From Ferranicluibacter rubi (GTDB lineage: Bacteria > Pseudomonadota > Alphaproteobacteria > Rhizobiales > Rhizobiaceae): 64,000 nt of DNA. Below, piece by piece: positions 9,634 through 17,784 of the stretch. A model generated the notes under the pieces. It ran no database searches. It was not told the DNA's origin and was given only the letters and a program-made list of their open reading frames with translations. Made by a program: the position numbers and the translations under genes. The first letter of the stretch is position 1. Each line of letters opens with the position of its first letter. The stretch lies in the NCBI RefSeq assembly GCF_011603255.1, contig NZ_JAANCM010000007.1:124001-188000 (forward strand), written 5' to 3'.

Positions 9634-9855
9634 GGAATCGGAAGAAAAAATTGGCTCTTCGCCGGGTCGGACAAGGGTGGTGAGCGCATCGCCAACATCC
9701 TGACCATTATCGAGACTGCCAAACTCCGTGGTCATAATCCGGAGGCCTATCTCACAGACGTCCTGACCAGAATCCAGGGGCACCCCAAGGATCGACTTGC
9801 GGAACTGCTACCCTGGCAGTGGGCGCCGGCGAAAGACCTATACGACGCTGCGTGA
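9634..9855 (+). pseudogene. IS66 transposase TnpC (copy 3), 3' part
   Basis: This is the C-terminal tail of the transposase broken at 7051. It reads 'GIGRKNWLFAGSDKGGER', 'IIETAKLRGHNPEAYLTDVL' and 'LLPWQWAP', which is the IS66 C-terminal domain. It is in the frame that continues the 5' part across the GG core. It has no start of its own. Its stop overlaps the next ATG. Confidence 0.92.
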
Positions 9856-10160
9856 TGGCACGATCGCGGTTCATCTACACGCTTAAAGAAGTTGCCCGCG
9901 TGATCGGCGAGAACCTCGAACTGATCGAGGAAATCACCGCCAACTCGGACAACATCGCCGAGGGCGAATTGGTGTATGTCCGTGATGGCAGTGAAGATGG
10001 CACAAAAGGCCTGACCGAAAACGGAATTGACGATCTTCAAGCTCTGCTCGCCGACATACGGACCTGGGATGGTGGTATCCGCCAGTTCCTTGTCGATGAA
10101 CAATGCGATCCCGAGATGATAGAGCGTGTCATGGCTGATGAGGCAAAGCGCATCCCATAG
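9855..10160 (+). CDS. Small passenger gene of IS66 copy 3
   Basis: ATG 9855 shares its A with the tnpC stop codon (TGA 9853-9855), so it is part of the transposase transcript. The 101-residue acidic protein begins MARSRFIYTLKEVARVIGEN and contains 'LVYVRDGSEDGTKGLTENGI' and 'LLADIRTWDGGIRQFLVDEQ'. A diverged, truncated relative lies at about 21839-22041, also within IS debris, so the gene seems to travel with IS66-type elements. No function is known to me. Confidence 0.7.
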   Translation: MARSRFIYTLKEVARVIGENLELIEEITANSDNIAEGELVYVRDGSEDGTKGLTENGIDDLQALLADIRTWDGGIRQFLVDEQCDPEMIERVMADEAKRIP

Positions 10161-10203
10161 CCGCCCGCTCGACCAGACGAAAATGCGTTCGCCGGACGCT
10201 CAC

Positions 10204-10398
10204 AGTCTATTTGCCGGCAGCGAGGGTGGTGGACGCACCTGGGCAACGGTCGCCACCCTCTTGCAGACAGCCAAAATGAATGGCGTCGATCCGCTCTACT
10301 GGCTCTCCCAGACCTTGGTCCGCATCGCTCAGGGCTGGCCAGTATCAGAGACCGAGGCGCTCATGCCTTGGAACTTCAAATCAGACGTGATCGGCTGA
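10204..10398 (+). pseudogene. IS66 transposase TnpC (copy 2), 3' part
   Basis: This fragment completes the tnpC that stops at 4817. It begins within the second copy of the AGTCTATT duplication and reads 'SLFAGSEGGGRTWATVATLL', 'GVDPLYWLSQTLVRIAQG' and 'ALMPWNFKSDV'. It ends 8 bases before the right terminus of copy 2 (10406). It has no start codon of its own and is not expected to be translated. Confidence 0.92.
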
Positions 10399-10406
10399 CC
10401 GCTTAC

Positions 10407-10679
10407 AAACCTCCTATTTGCGCTACCGATTCAGATTCGTCGGCTTTTGGGAACCCCGAGAGTCAGCATCAATGGAGGTTGGTATTCCACGAAGGTCGCC
10501 GTACCGCCGCATGACGCTGGCCGCCCCGGAAGGGGGTGATGACACCACGAAATCCAGCCCGAAATCGGAGGCAGATGCCGCCAACATCCGTCCGGCGGCG
10601 CCACAGGTCACCAAGTGAGCTCTGATTTGAGGTTTCCGGTCATCCAGAGAGCAGCGCCGTGCTTGGAAACCATCGAGTC
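10407..10679. other. Flank of the IS66 nest, no gene recognised
   Basis: These 273 bases join the right end of IS66 copy 2 to glmM. An open frame on the minus strand (10423-10683) overlaps the glmM stop region and has no recognisable match. The stretch may be debris of another insertion sequence, but I cannot assign it. Confidence 0.3.
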
Positions 10680-12032
10680 TCATGCAACGTGGCGGACGGA
10701 GCCGATGACGGAGACGAGTTCGTCGACGATGCGCTCGACCTGGCCGCGATCGTCGCCTTCCGCCATCACGCGGATCAGCGGCTCGGTGCCGGAGGGGCGG
10801 ATGAGGAGGCGGCCGTTCTTCGACAGTGCGGCCTCGGCATCGGCGATCGCCTGACGGACGGCATTGTCCTCCAGCGGCTTGCCTGCGGAAATGCGCACGT
10901 TCTTCAGGACCTGCGGCACGGGCGTGAACTTGTGGCAGACCTCGCTGACGGGCTTGCCCAGCCGCTTGACGCTGGAGAGCACCTGAAGCGCGGCGACGAG
11001 GCCGTCGCCCGTTGTGCCGAAATCCGAGAGCACGATATGACCCGACTGCTCGCCACCGATGTTGAAGCCGTTTTCGCGCATGTGCTCGACGACATAGCGG
11101 TCGCCGACCTTGGTGCGCTGGAGCGACAGCTTGCGGCTCTGCAGGTAACGCTCCAAACCGAGATTGGACATGACCGTGGCGACGATGCCGCCGCCGCGCA
11201 AGGTGCCTTCCGCCGCCCAGCTGTCGGCAATCACGGCCATCAGCTGGTCGCCGTCGATGATCGTACCCTTTTCATCGACGATCAGCACGCGGTCGGCATC
11301 GCCATCCAGCGCAATGCCGATATCGGCGCGGACTTCGTGCACTTTCTTCGAGAGGGCAGCCGGGCTGGTGGAGCCGCAGTCCAGATTGATGTTCGTGCCG
11401 TTCGGCTCCGTGCCGATCGACACCACGTCGGCGCCGAGCTCCCAGAGGGCGGCCGGCGCGACCTTGTAGGCGGCGCCATTGGCGCAATCGATGGCGATGC
11501 GCAGGCCCTTCAGCGTCACGTCGCGCGGCAGCGTGCGTTTGGCGTGCTCGATATAGCGGTCATGCACGCCGTCGATGCGCTTAGCGCGGCCGATCTCGTT
11601 GCTGTGCGCGAGCTGCATCGACAGGTCCTGATCGAGCAGTTCCTCGATCTGGCTCTCGATATCGTCGGAGAGCTTGTAGCCATCGGGACCGAAAAGCTTG
11701 ATGCCGTTGTCTTCGAACGGATTGTGCGAGGCGGAGATCATTACGCCGATATCCGCGCGCAGCGACCGTGTCAGCATGGCGACGGCGGGCGTGGGAATGG
11801 GGCCGAGGACGAAGGCATCGACACCGGCCGCGGTGAAGCCGGCGACCAAGGCGTTTTCCAGCATATAGCCCGACAGGCGGGTATCCTTGCCGATGACGAC
11901 CCGATGCCGGTGCGCGCCACGGCGAAAGATGGTGCCGACGGCAATGCCGACCCGCATGGCAAGGTCCGGCGTCATCGGGAAAATGTTGGCCTGCCCGCGA
12001 ATGCCGTCAGTGCCGAAATATCTAGGCTTCAT
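10680..12032 (-). CDS. glmM: Phosphoglucosamine mutase
   Basis: GlmM interconverts glucosamine-6-phosphate and glucosamine-1-phosphate in the cytosolic route to UDP-GlcNAc. The start at ATG 12032 gives [13 protein letters not shown], the family's exact N-terminus, and 450 residues, the usual length. The phosphoserine loop '[13 protein letters not shown]' (S102), the metal loop 'ALDGDADR' (about 243-247) and the sugar-binding 'GGEQSGH' and C-terminal '[12 protein letters not shown]' are all present. It is GC-rich like a core gene, but sits between IS debris and low-GC glycosyltransferase genes, with glmS nearby. It may be a second copy serving a local glycan; the window cannot show whether another glmM exists. 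Confidence 0.95.
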   Translation of the reverse strand: MKPRYFGTDGIRGQANIFPMTPDLAMRVGIAVGTIFRRGAHRHRVVIGKDTRLSGYMLENALVAGFTAAGVDAFVLGPIPTPAVAMLTRSLRADIGVMISASHNPFEDNGIKLFGPDGYKLSDDIESQIEELLDQDLSMQLAHSNEIGRAKRIDGVHDRYIEHAKRTLPRDVTLKGLRIAIDCANGAAYKVAPAALWELGADVVSIGTEPNGTNINLDCGSTSPAALSKKVHEVRADIGIALDGDADRVLIVDEKGTIIDGDQLMAVIADSWAAEGTLRGGGIVATVMSNLGLERYLQSRKLSLQRTKVGDRYVVEHMRENGFNIGGEQSGHIVLSDFGTTGDGLVAALQVLSSVKRLGKPVSEVCHKFTPVPQVLKNVRISAGKPLEDNAVRQAIADAEAALSKNGRLLIRPSGTEPLIRVMAEGDDRGQVERIVDELVSVIGSVRHVA

Positions 12033-12382
12033 TTCTACTTTCGTCTTCTTACAACTACGGCAACATATTCCTATTAACCGAGATCTTATGGGTAATGATG
12101 GTGACAGTTGTCTGTAGATACAAATCTTACGTATTCGAGGATTTCCACGCCCTGCAGGAATCATACAAATGAAACAACGTCACCGCACGAATGATCCAAT
12201 TTTTGAAGCAAATGGTAAACTTTCTCCTTCTAACCGCGGTCTCTAATAAACCGAAAATAACCATTTAATCTTTCCCATGTCAGAGAGAGCGGCGCCTGCC
12301 CGTTATTTGATGTCAAAGAAAGTCTAATTTAATAAACCATATCGCCCTATCCGCCCGACGTCGGTCCGCGAAAGCTGCTAAT
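12033..12382. other. AT-rich intergenic stretch
   Basis: About 350 bases lie between the glycosyltransferase stop and the glmM start on the same strand. They are much richer in A and T than glmM. A 25-codon open frame from ATG 12169 on the plus strand has an AGGA upstream, but no other support. No clear terminator or RNA gene was seen. The promoter of glmM should lie here. Confidence 0.4.
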
Positions 12383-14971
12383 TTAATTCAGAGCTGACTC
12401 AACGAGCGTATCTAGTCGAGCGAGTTCGAAAACTACATCGCCATCATGAACAAAAATAGTACTGCCTGCTTCTACTAAGTTAAGCTGGTTAATAGGGACT
12501 GATAAATCGAATCCATACGCCTTACGACTTGAGCCCAGTTGCGCCATATACGCAACAACGTCTTCACGGCCGACGGCAGTGTGGTCTAAGAATATGGCTT
12601 TTCCGTCGTGATTAGCGGAGAACTTTACGTTTTCAGTACTAGTCGATAGCCAGCCACTAACAACCAAAGCCTGCTCTTCGACGACCGTTGCGTCGATCGC
12701 ATACTGACCGTCAAAGGGCCTTGCGCCTCTGTACGTGACGCGCTCGACTGAATTCCCGCTTACGTAAAACGAGTCGGGATGGCGTATTGGCGCGTGCAAA
12801 TGACTGGTCTGCAATACCATTCTGCCAAGCAATGAGGCTGACACAGAGAATCCTTTGGAGTACGCGAAGGTAAGGCTACTCTTGATAATGGTTGCTTGAG
12901 AGTGCCCAGCAAATTCAGAGTTTGCCCGATTACGGGAATGCGAGCCAGCGAGAACTCTATAAAAGTACGTCACGCTAGGTATCATCTCAAACTTTCTCCC
13001 CGTAAGGATCAGCCTCATCATGAATTCCCAGTCTTCATAGTGAAATTGTCTATCATTACTATATAACGTAGACAGGAACGTCTCACGGCGGATAACTATC
13101 CCGCAATGCGAAACATTCTTGAAAAGAATTAGGTCCTTGATGCCGTCTTTTGGGCACCAGTAGTGGTTTTCCACACCAAAAGTCTTCATCAACCCGGTTG
13201 CCGCATCGACATTCGCGTTGTAATCCAAATAACTACGAAGCTTCGGGACGGCGCCTGGTGCGAGTAGATCGTCGCAGTCAAGGAAAATCAAATAGTCACT
13301 AGTACTTGCTTTGCCGCCGAGATTCCTAGCGGCACCCGGTCCGCCATTATACTGACTCTTGAGATACTTAAGTTCCACTTTGCTAGGATTATGGACGCTG
13401 TCAAGCCACGCTTTAAACTCATCCTCTTCTCGCACGAAGTCTTCACCTGAGCAATCATCGACGACTATTATCTCATCTCCTGACGCTAGCTGCCCAACAA
13501 CAGATAAGATTGCAAGGCGAAGATGCTTAAAGTCTTTATAGTGAGGTATGACGATGCCACAACTGCCTGCTCGAACTTGGCCAACAGAAAACTCATTAGC
13601 TGTCTCATTATTGGCGGCAGCAAGGAATTTAGTGACTTCCGAATTAAACTGCATCGCGACCTTCCTATAAAGATCTTGCGAGTCAGCGCTTTGTGAAACC
13701 AATCTTTGCCTATCTGCGACGTGATTAGATTTTTCTATCTCGACGTATGAAACGAACGCCACTAACGCTTCAATATCGTCTATCTCGTAACTTTTGACAT
13801 TCGCGAAACTTTTAGATATTTCTTCCATGCCGCCGGATTTGGATACTAGTATCGATAGCGGCAGATGCAAAACTTCTATCAACGCATTCGGATAATTTTC
13901 AAACAGCGATGGGTAGATGGCTGCATCGCACGCCTTAATAGTTTCAGCCAGGACAACCTGTGGCAACCTTCCCCAAAACTTTGCTTCGATACCCGACGCT
14001 GAGAGGATATCAGCAATCACTGCTTGAATCGATGGTACGCCAGGCGCTTCGGTGTCAGCGCCAAAAAAATGTAGCTTGATTATCTTTGGATCAATTCTGC
14101 CTTGTTTTACAGCTTCCCCGAGCGTTTTTGCAAGTTTTACAGACCCTTTACGCGTTTCGAGTCGTCCGATGACGCCAATGTTAAGTCTATCTTTTTGAAA
14201 CGGCCTTCCGTTTGCAATGATCGTCGTAATTCCAGAGGAAGGCTTAATATGGGACTCGGGCCAAGGATGCGGTAATTTTAGTGTCTCCTTGTGACTCAAG
14301 TCGACATTGAGTTCACTTTGAGCCGCTCCAATTACATGCTGCAGCATCGCATCGTTGCCAAATAGTATTGTATCTGTCTCTTCAAGAGCTTTTACTTCGT
14401 AAGAAACCATCTCTATATGGTAGTCTTGATAATCTAACAGTGACTTTCTATTGTCGCCAAACAACATAAAGTGTGGCGAATGGAGGCGCACGTAACTGGT
14501 AAAAGCTATTGTGCCTGCCTTCTTAGCGCGTATGGAAAAGTAGCCTTCGCCACCATAGTCTGGGAACTCGACGCGACTGAATTCTGTCCCACCTGCCTGA
14601 AGAGCAATAAGGTATCTCATGATGTTAAAAGAGAATTTATTGTAGTCATCGCCAATGAAGTTGATAGGGTTTTGACCATGTAAGGTCGCTCTACTAAGGA
14701 CAGCGACCGATACATTATCATATCTAGCAGTGAAATCTTCGAAGAAATCGGCCTCCATACTTGCGGATATGAGTAAAACTTTACTCCGACCTGCGTTTTC
14801 TAGCAGCAACCGAGTGTAGGTGCCTATGCCACCATGGACTTTCCCAATTGGCTCGAAGCAAGTTATGACATAGTCATAATTAGCTTTGATGTTAAATTCC
14901 TGTATGACAAAGTCGCTTAACGACGAGATTTCGGTTTGCGCGGCTAGCAGACTTTGCATAGCAATCCTCAT
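12383..14971 (-). CDS. Two-domain glycosyltransferase (GT4 plus GT2)
   Basis: The 862-residue protein fuses two glycosyltransferases. The N-terminal half (about 30-420) is GT4-like (GT-B fold): 'GKVHGGIGTYTRLLLENA', 'NIGVIGRLETRKGS', and the donor-site motif 'YPSLFENYPNALIEVL' with its conserved glutamates. The second half (about 455-700) is GT2-like (GT-A fold): 'GIVIPHYKDFKHLRLAIL', 'IIVVDDCSGE' and the metal motif 'FLDCDDLLAPG'. The last 150 residues are a separate tail I do not recognise. No signal peptide or membrane helix is seen. Base composition is far lower in GC than glmM and glmS, a sign of transfer. It probably builds a surface glycan. Confidence 0.85.
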   Translation of the reverse strand: MRIAMQSLLAAQTEISSLSDFVIQEFNIKANYDYVITCFEPIGKVHGGIGTYTRLLLENAGRSKVLLISASMEADFFEDFTARYDNVSVAVLSRATLHGQNPINFIGDDYNKFSFNIMRYLIALQAGGTEFSRVEFPDYGGEGYFSIRAKKAGTIAFTSYVRLHSPHFMLFGDNRKSLLDYQDYHIEMVSYEVKALEETDTILFGNDAMLQHVIGAAQSELNVDLSHKETLKLPHPWPESHIKPSSGITTIIANGRPFQKDRLNIGVIGRLETRKGSVKLAKTLGEAVKQGRIDPKIIKLHFFGADTEAPGVPSIQAVIADILSASGIEAKFWGRLPQVVLAETIKACDAAIYPSLFENYPNALIEVLHLPLSILVSKSGGMEEISKSFANVKSYEIDDIEALVAFVSYVEIEKSNHVADRQRLVSQSADSQDLYRKVAMQFNSEVTKFLAAANNETANEFSVGQVRAGSCGIVIPHYKDFKHLRLAILSVVGQLASGDEIIVVDDCSGEDFVREEDEFKAWLDSVHNPSKVELKYLKSQYNGGPGAARNLGGKASTSDYLIFLDCDDLLAPGAVPKLRSYLDYNANVDAATGLMKTFGVENHYWCPKDGIKDLILFKNVSHCGIVIRRETFLSTLYSNDRQFHYEDWEFMMRLILTGRKFEMIPSVTYFYRVLAGSHSRNRANSEFAGHSQATIIKSSLTFAYSKGFSVSASLLGRMVLQTSHLHAPIRHPDSFYVSGNSVERVTYRGARPFDGQYAIDATVVEEQALVVSGWLSTSTENVKFSANHDGKAIFLDHTAVGREDVVAYMAQLGSSRKAYGFDLSVPINQLNLVEAGSTIFVHDGDVVFELARLDTLVESALN

Positions 14972-15311
14972 TTTCTTATGTTGTTCAAGCTGGCTCTTAC
15001 TTTGCTTAGTCGACCCAAGCTAGCTAACGTATCCGCTCTTTAGATTTAACTAGTTTTAAGAATGCTGGGAATGGATTCGCGAATACTGAAATGCGTTGCC
15101 GTGTAGCGTTTGCGCGCGCTTCCAAGACTCCGCCGCAATCAAATTAGCAATAACTAACATTATCTTTGCTCGTCCTATCTCCCTAGGTCGAGGGAGATAT
15201 CAGGAGATATTGCCCGCAGCAAGCCTACGCGGGTCGCCTAGACGAGATCATTGCTCACGTCGTCCCCAACCATCTTTCAATCAGTATGTACAAGTTTTTG
15301 AGGGGCATCAG
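14972..15311. other. Intergenic stretch with a hairpin
   Basis: There are 340 bases between glmS and the glycosyltransferase, both on the minus strand. A perfect 8-bp hairpin (ATCTCCCT, loop AGGTCG, AGGGAGAT at 15177-15198) lies about 115 bases past the glmS stop. It has no U-run, so it is a doubtful terminator. No gene is apparent. Confidence 0.4.
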
Positions 15312-17138
15312 TTATTCCACGGTTACTGATTTTGCCAAATTGCGGGGTTGATCTACATCGGTGCCCATGAACACGGCGGTGTGGTAGGCCAGAAGCTGGA
15401 TCGGCAATGAGAAGATCATCGGCGCGATCAGTTCGTCCACGTTCGGCAGCACGATCGTGCTCATGGTCTCCAACTTGGAAGCAGCCGCACCCCGTTCGTC
15501 GGTAATGAAGATGATCCGGCCGCCGCGGGCCGCGACCTCCTGCATGTTCGAGATGGTCTTCTCGAAGAACCGGTCGTGCGGCGCGATCACGATGACCGGC
15601 ATGTTCTCGTCGATCAGCGCGATCGGCCCATGCTTCAGCTCGCCGGCCGCATAGCCCTCGGCATGGATGTAGGAAATCTCCTTCAGCTTCAGCGCGCCTT
15701 CCATAGCGAGAGGGAAGCTGGTGCCTCGGCCGAGGTATATCGCATCTTGGCATTTGGCGAGTTCCCGCGCGAGGCTTTCCATCTTCGGCTGGATGGCGTT
15801 GAGAACGCTCGCCATGATCCGCGGCATCTCGGCAAGATGCCGTACGAGAACACGCTCTTCCTCAATGGAAATGGTGCCGCGCGCCCGCCCGGCCCCGACG
15901 GCAAGCGCCGCGAGCACGGCCAGCTGGCAGGTAAAGGCCTTGGTGGATGCGACGCCGATTTCCGGACCGGCGAGAATCGGGAAGACGGCATCCGACGAGC
16001 GGGCAATGGTCGATTCACTCGCGTTGACGACCGCGCCGATCGTCAGGCCGAGATCCTTGCAGTAGCGCAGCGACGCCAGCGTATCCGCCGTCTCACCGGA
16101 CTGCGAGATGAACAGAGCCGCCGCATCGGGCGACAGGGGAATATCGCGATAGCGGAACTCGGAGGCGACATCGATCTCCACCGGCAGCCGCGCATAGCGC
16201 TCGAACCAGTATTTGCCGATCAAACCAGCGAGATAGGCCGTGCCGCAGGCCGAGATGGCAAGGCTCGGTATCCGGGCGAAATCGATGGCCGAGGCGGCAG
16301 CGCTGACGCGGTTCTCCGTGAAATCGACATAGTGGCCAAGCGCGTGCGAGATGACCTCCGGCTGCTCGTAGATCTCCTTTTCCATGAAGTGCCGGTGGTT
16401 GCCCTTGTCCACCATGTAGGCGGCGGCGATCGACACCTGTCGCGGACGCGTCACAGGGTTGCCGTCATGGTCGAGGATGTCGACGCCATCCGCCGTCAGC
16501 ACGGCCCAGTCGCCATCGTTGAGATAAGTGATCTCGTTGGTGAAGGGCGCGAGCGCGATCGCATCCGAGCCGAGAAACATCTCTTGCTCGCCATAGCCGA
16601 CCGCAAGCGGCGGGCCGGAACGGGCTGCGAGAATCGTACCCGGCGTATCGGCAAACAGCACCGCTAGCGCATAGGCACCGGTGACCGACCGCAGCATCGC
16701 CTGCATGGCTTCTCTACCGTCCAGCCCGTCCCGCCGAAGCTTGGCGAGCAGCTGCGCGACGACCTCTGTGTCCGTCTGCGTCGAGAAGGTCGCGCCGTCA
16801 GCGATCAGGGTATCCTTGATCTCGGAGAAATTCTCGATGATCCCGTTGTGCACGACGGCGACGCCATCGGTGAAATGCGGATGGGCGTTGTTCTCCGTCG
16901 GTGCGCCATGCGTCGCCCAGCGCGTGTGTGCGATGCCGATCAGGCCGGGAAGCGGATCGCCGGCGAGCTTCGTTTCGAGATTGAACAACTTGCCTTCGGC
17001 GCGCCGACGGTCGAGCTGGCCGTCATGGATCGTCGCCACACCGGCCGAATCATAGCCGCGATATTCGAGCCGCTTGAGGGCATCGACCAGCCTCTCAGAA
17101 ACGGGCCGTGTCCCGACGATTGCCACTATACCGCACAT
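15312..17138 (-). CDS. glmS: Glutamine-fructose-6-phosphate aminotransferase (isomerizing)
   Basis: GlmS makes glucosamine-6-phosphate from fructose-6-phosphate and glutamine, the step before GlmM. The N-terminus MCGIVAIVGTR places the nucleophile Cys at position 2, with 'HTRWATHGAPTENNAHPH' in the glutaminase domain. Two SIS domains follow ('SACGTAYLAGLIGKYWFE' and 'SQSGETADTLASLRYCK', then 'LGRGTSFPLAMEGALKLKE'). The C-terminus 'DVDQPRNLAKSVTVE' is the canonical end. At 608 residues it is full length; GGGAGAG precedes the start. Together with GlmM it would feed UDP-GlcNAc synthesis for the neighbouring glycosyltransferase. A nodM-like specialised paralogue is possible; sequence alone here does not separate the two. 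Confidence 0.95.
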   Translation of the reverse strand: MCGIVAIVGTRPVSERLVDALKRLEYRGYDSAGVATIHDGQLDRRRAEGKLFNLETKLAGDPLPGLIGIAHTRWATHGAPTENNAHPHFTDGVAVVHNGIIENFSEIKDTLIADGATFSTQTDTEVVAQLLAKLRRDGLDGREAMQAMLRSVTGAYALAVLFADTPGTILAARSGPPLAVGYGEQEMFLGSDAIALAPFTNEITYLNDGDWAVLTADGVDILDHDGNPVTRPRQVSIAAAYMVDKGNHRHFMEKEIYEQPEVISHALGHYVDFTENRVSAAASAIDFARIPSLAISACGTAYLAGLIGKYWFERYARLPVEIDVASEFRYRDIPLSPDAAALFISQSGETADTLASLRYCKDLGLTIGAVVNASESTIARSSDAVFPILAGPEIGVASTKAFTCQLAVLAALAVGAGRARGTISIEEERVLVRHLAEMPRIMASVLNAIQPKMESLARELAKCQDAIYLGRGTSFPLAMEGALKLKEISYIHAEGYAAGELKHGPIALIDENMPVIVIAPHDRFFEKTISNMQEVAARGGRIIFITDERGAAASKLETMSTIVLPNVDELIAPMIFSLPIQLLAYHTAVFMGTDVDQPRNLAKSVTVE

Positions 17139-17784
17139 CTTTGTTCTCTCCCAAAAGAGGATTCATGTTGTAGCAGATCACGCAACTCTACTCATCAAGC
17201 GCCCCGCAGATCGACGGAATCGGTCATGTTTGAACGCGTGTCGCTAGTCAACGATTAATATGACCTGTATGTGAATCATTGGACATCTCGAGGTGACAAA
17301 TTCTTAAGTCGACCTTTGCCTGTTTGTGTCATTCATTTGACACCATGAATTTACTTTGCTAGCGCATGCCCCCAACGAGTGAGTGGTGCCATATCACCAG
17401 GGAATACAACTGTGTATACCGATCGGCGACATGCAAACATTACAAGGGTTTAGTTATGCTGTCTGGGAGCGAGGGTGGGGGAGTGCAAATGAACATAACG
17501 CGCTGTATTTCCTTACAGGCTGTGGCGTTGATAATTGAGTATGTGTAATTTTACACCCGTAAACTTTGCACAGATATTTCTGTATTTTCCATGTCGTAGA
17601 AAATGTCATTGTGACAAACTTACTGCAGTAAGAGATTACGATGAATATCAGGCAATCATACTCTATTAACGTCTTTATTTATTTTATTCTTCTCGCAAAG
17701 GTTTACTAGGTAACTATCGAACGGCAGTAATGTCCGCTCCCTTGAGTTAATAGCAGATCATCTGCAATTTAGTGGTAGGTAAAT
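17139..17784. other. AT-rich divergent intergenic region
   Basis: 646 bases separate glmS (minus) from the mutase-like gene (plus). The composition becomes strongly AT-rich from about 17240. It must hold both promoters. I see no convincing gene, RNA or riboswitch; a 60-codon open frame at 17366-17548 has no support. Confidence 0.4.

Larger units (their letters stand above)
7052..9635 (-). mobile_element. Serine-recombinase element inserted in IS66 tnpC
   Basis: About 2.58 kb separates the two halves of the copy 3 tnpC. The left junction reads CCGCTT-GG-CGGACC and the right reads GGGAAT-GG-AATCGG after frame alignment. Only the dinucleotide GG is shared, as expected for a large serine recombinase that crosses over at a 2-bp core. 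No terminal inverted repeats or longer target duplications are seen. Contents are the recombinase (with a nonsense codon) and one or two small upstream genes. Confidence 0.8.
4814..10203 (+). mobile_element. IS66-family element (copy 3) inserted in copy 2 tnpC
   Basis: The terminal inverted repeats are GTGAGCGTCCGG at both ends, left from 4814 and right read inward from 10203. They are flanked by the 8-bp direct repeat AGTCTATT. It carries tnpA, tnpB, tnpC and a small passenger gene (9855-10160). Its tnpC is split by a serine-recombinase element at 7052-9635. Removing that insert leaves an element of about 2.8 kb. Confidence 0.93.
2502..10406 (+). mobile_element. IS66-family element (copy 2), split by nested insertions
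   Basis: The left end is GTAAGCGCG at 2502. The right end reads GTAAGCGGTCAG inward from 10406, matching the GTAAGCG terminus usual for IS66. It carries tnpA, tnpB and tnpC in the standard order. tnpC is cut at 4813 by IS66 copy 3 and resumes at 10204-10398. The 8 bases outside the two ends (TGAGCAGA on the left, AAACCTCC on the right) do not match, so one flank has been lost or rearranged since insertion. Confidence 0.85.

Noticed and set aside
10659..12077. 472-codon plus-strand frame over glmM
   Set aside because: Antisense shadow of glmM, which has every expected motif and length.
12169..12246. 25-codon small ORF with AGGA upstream
   Set aside because: Too short and without conservation evidence; mentioned only in the intergenic note.
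15177..15198. glmS terminator
   Set aside because: The 8-bp hairpin is perfect but far from the stop and has no T-tract, so it is listed only as a hairpin.
17366..17548. 60-codon frame in the AT-rich region before the mutase-like gene
   Set aside because: No ribosome site, no family, and chance frames of this size are common in such a stretch.
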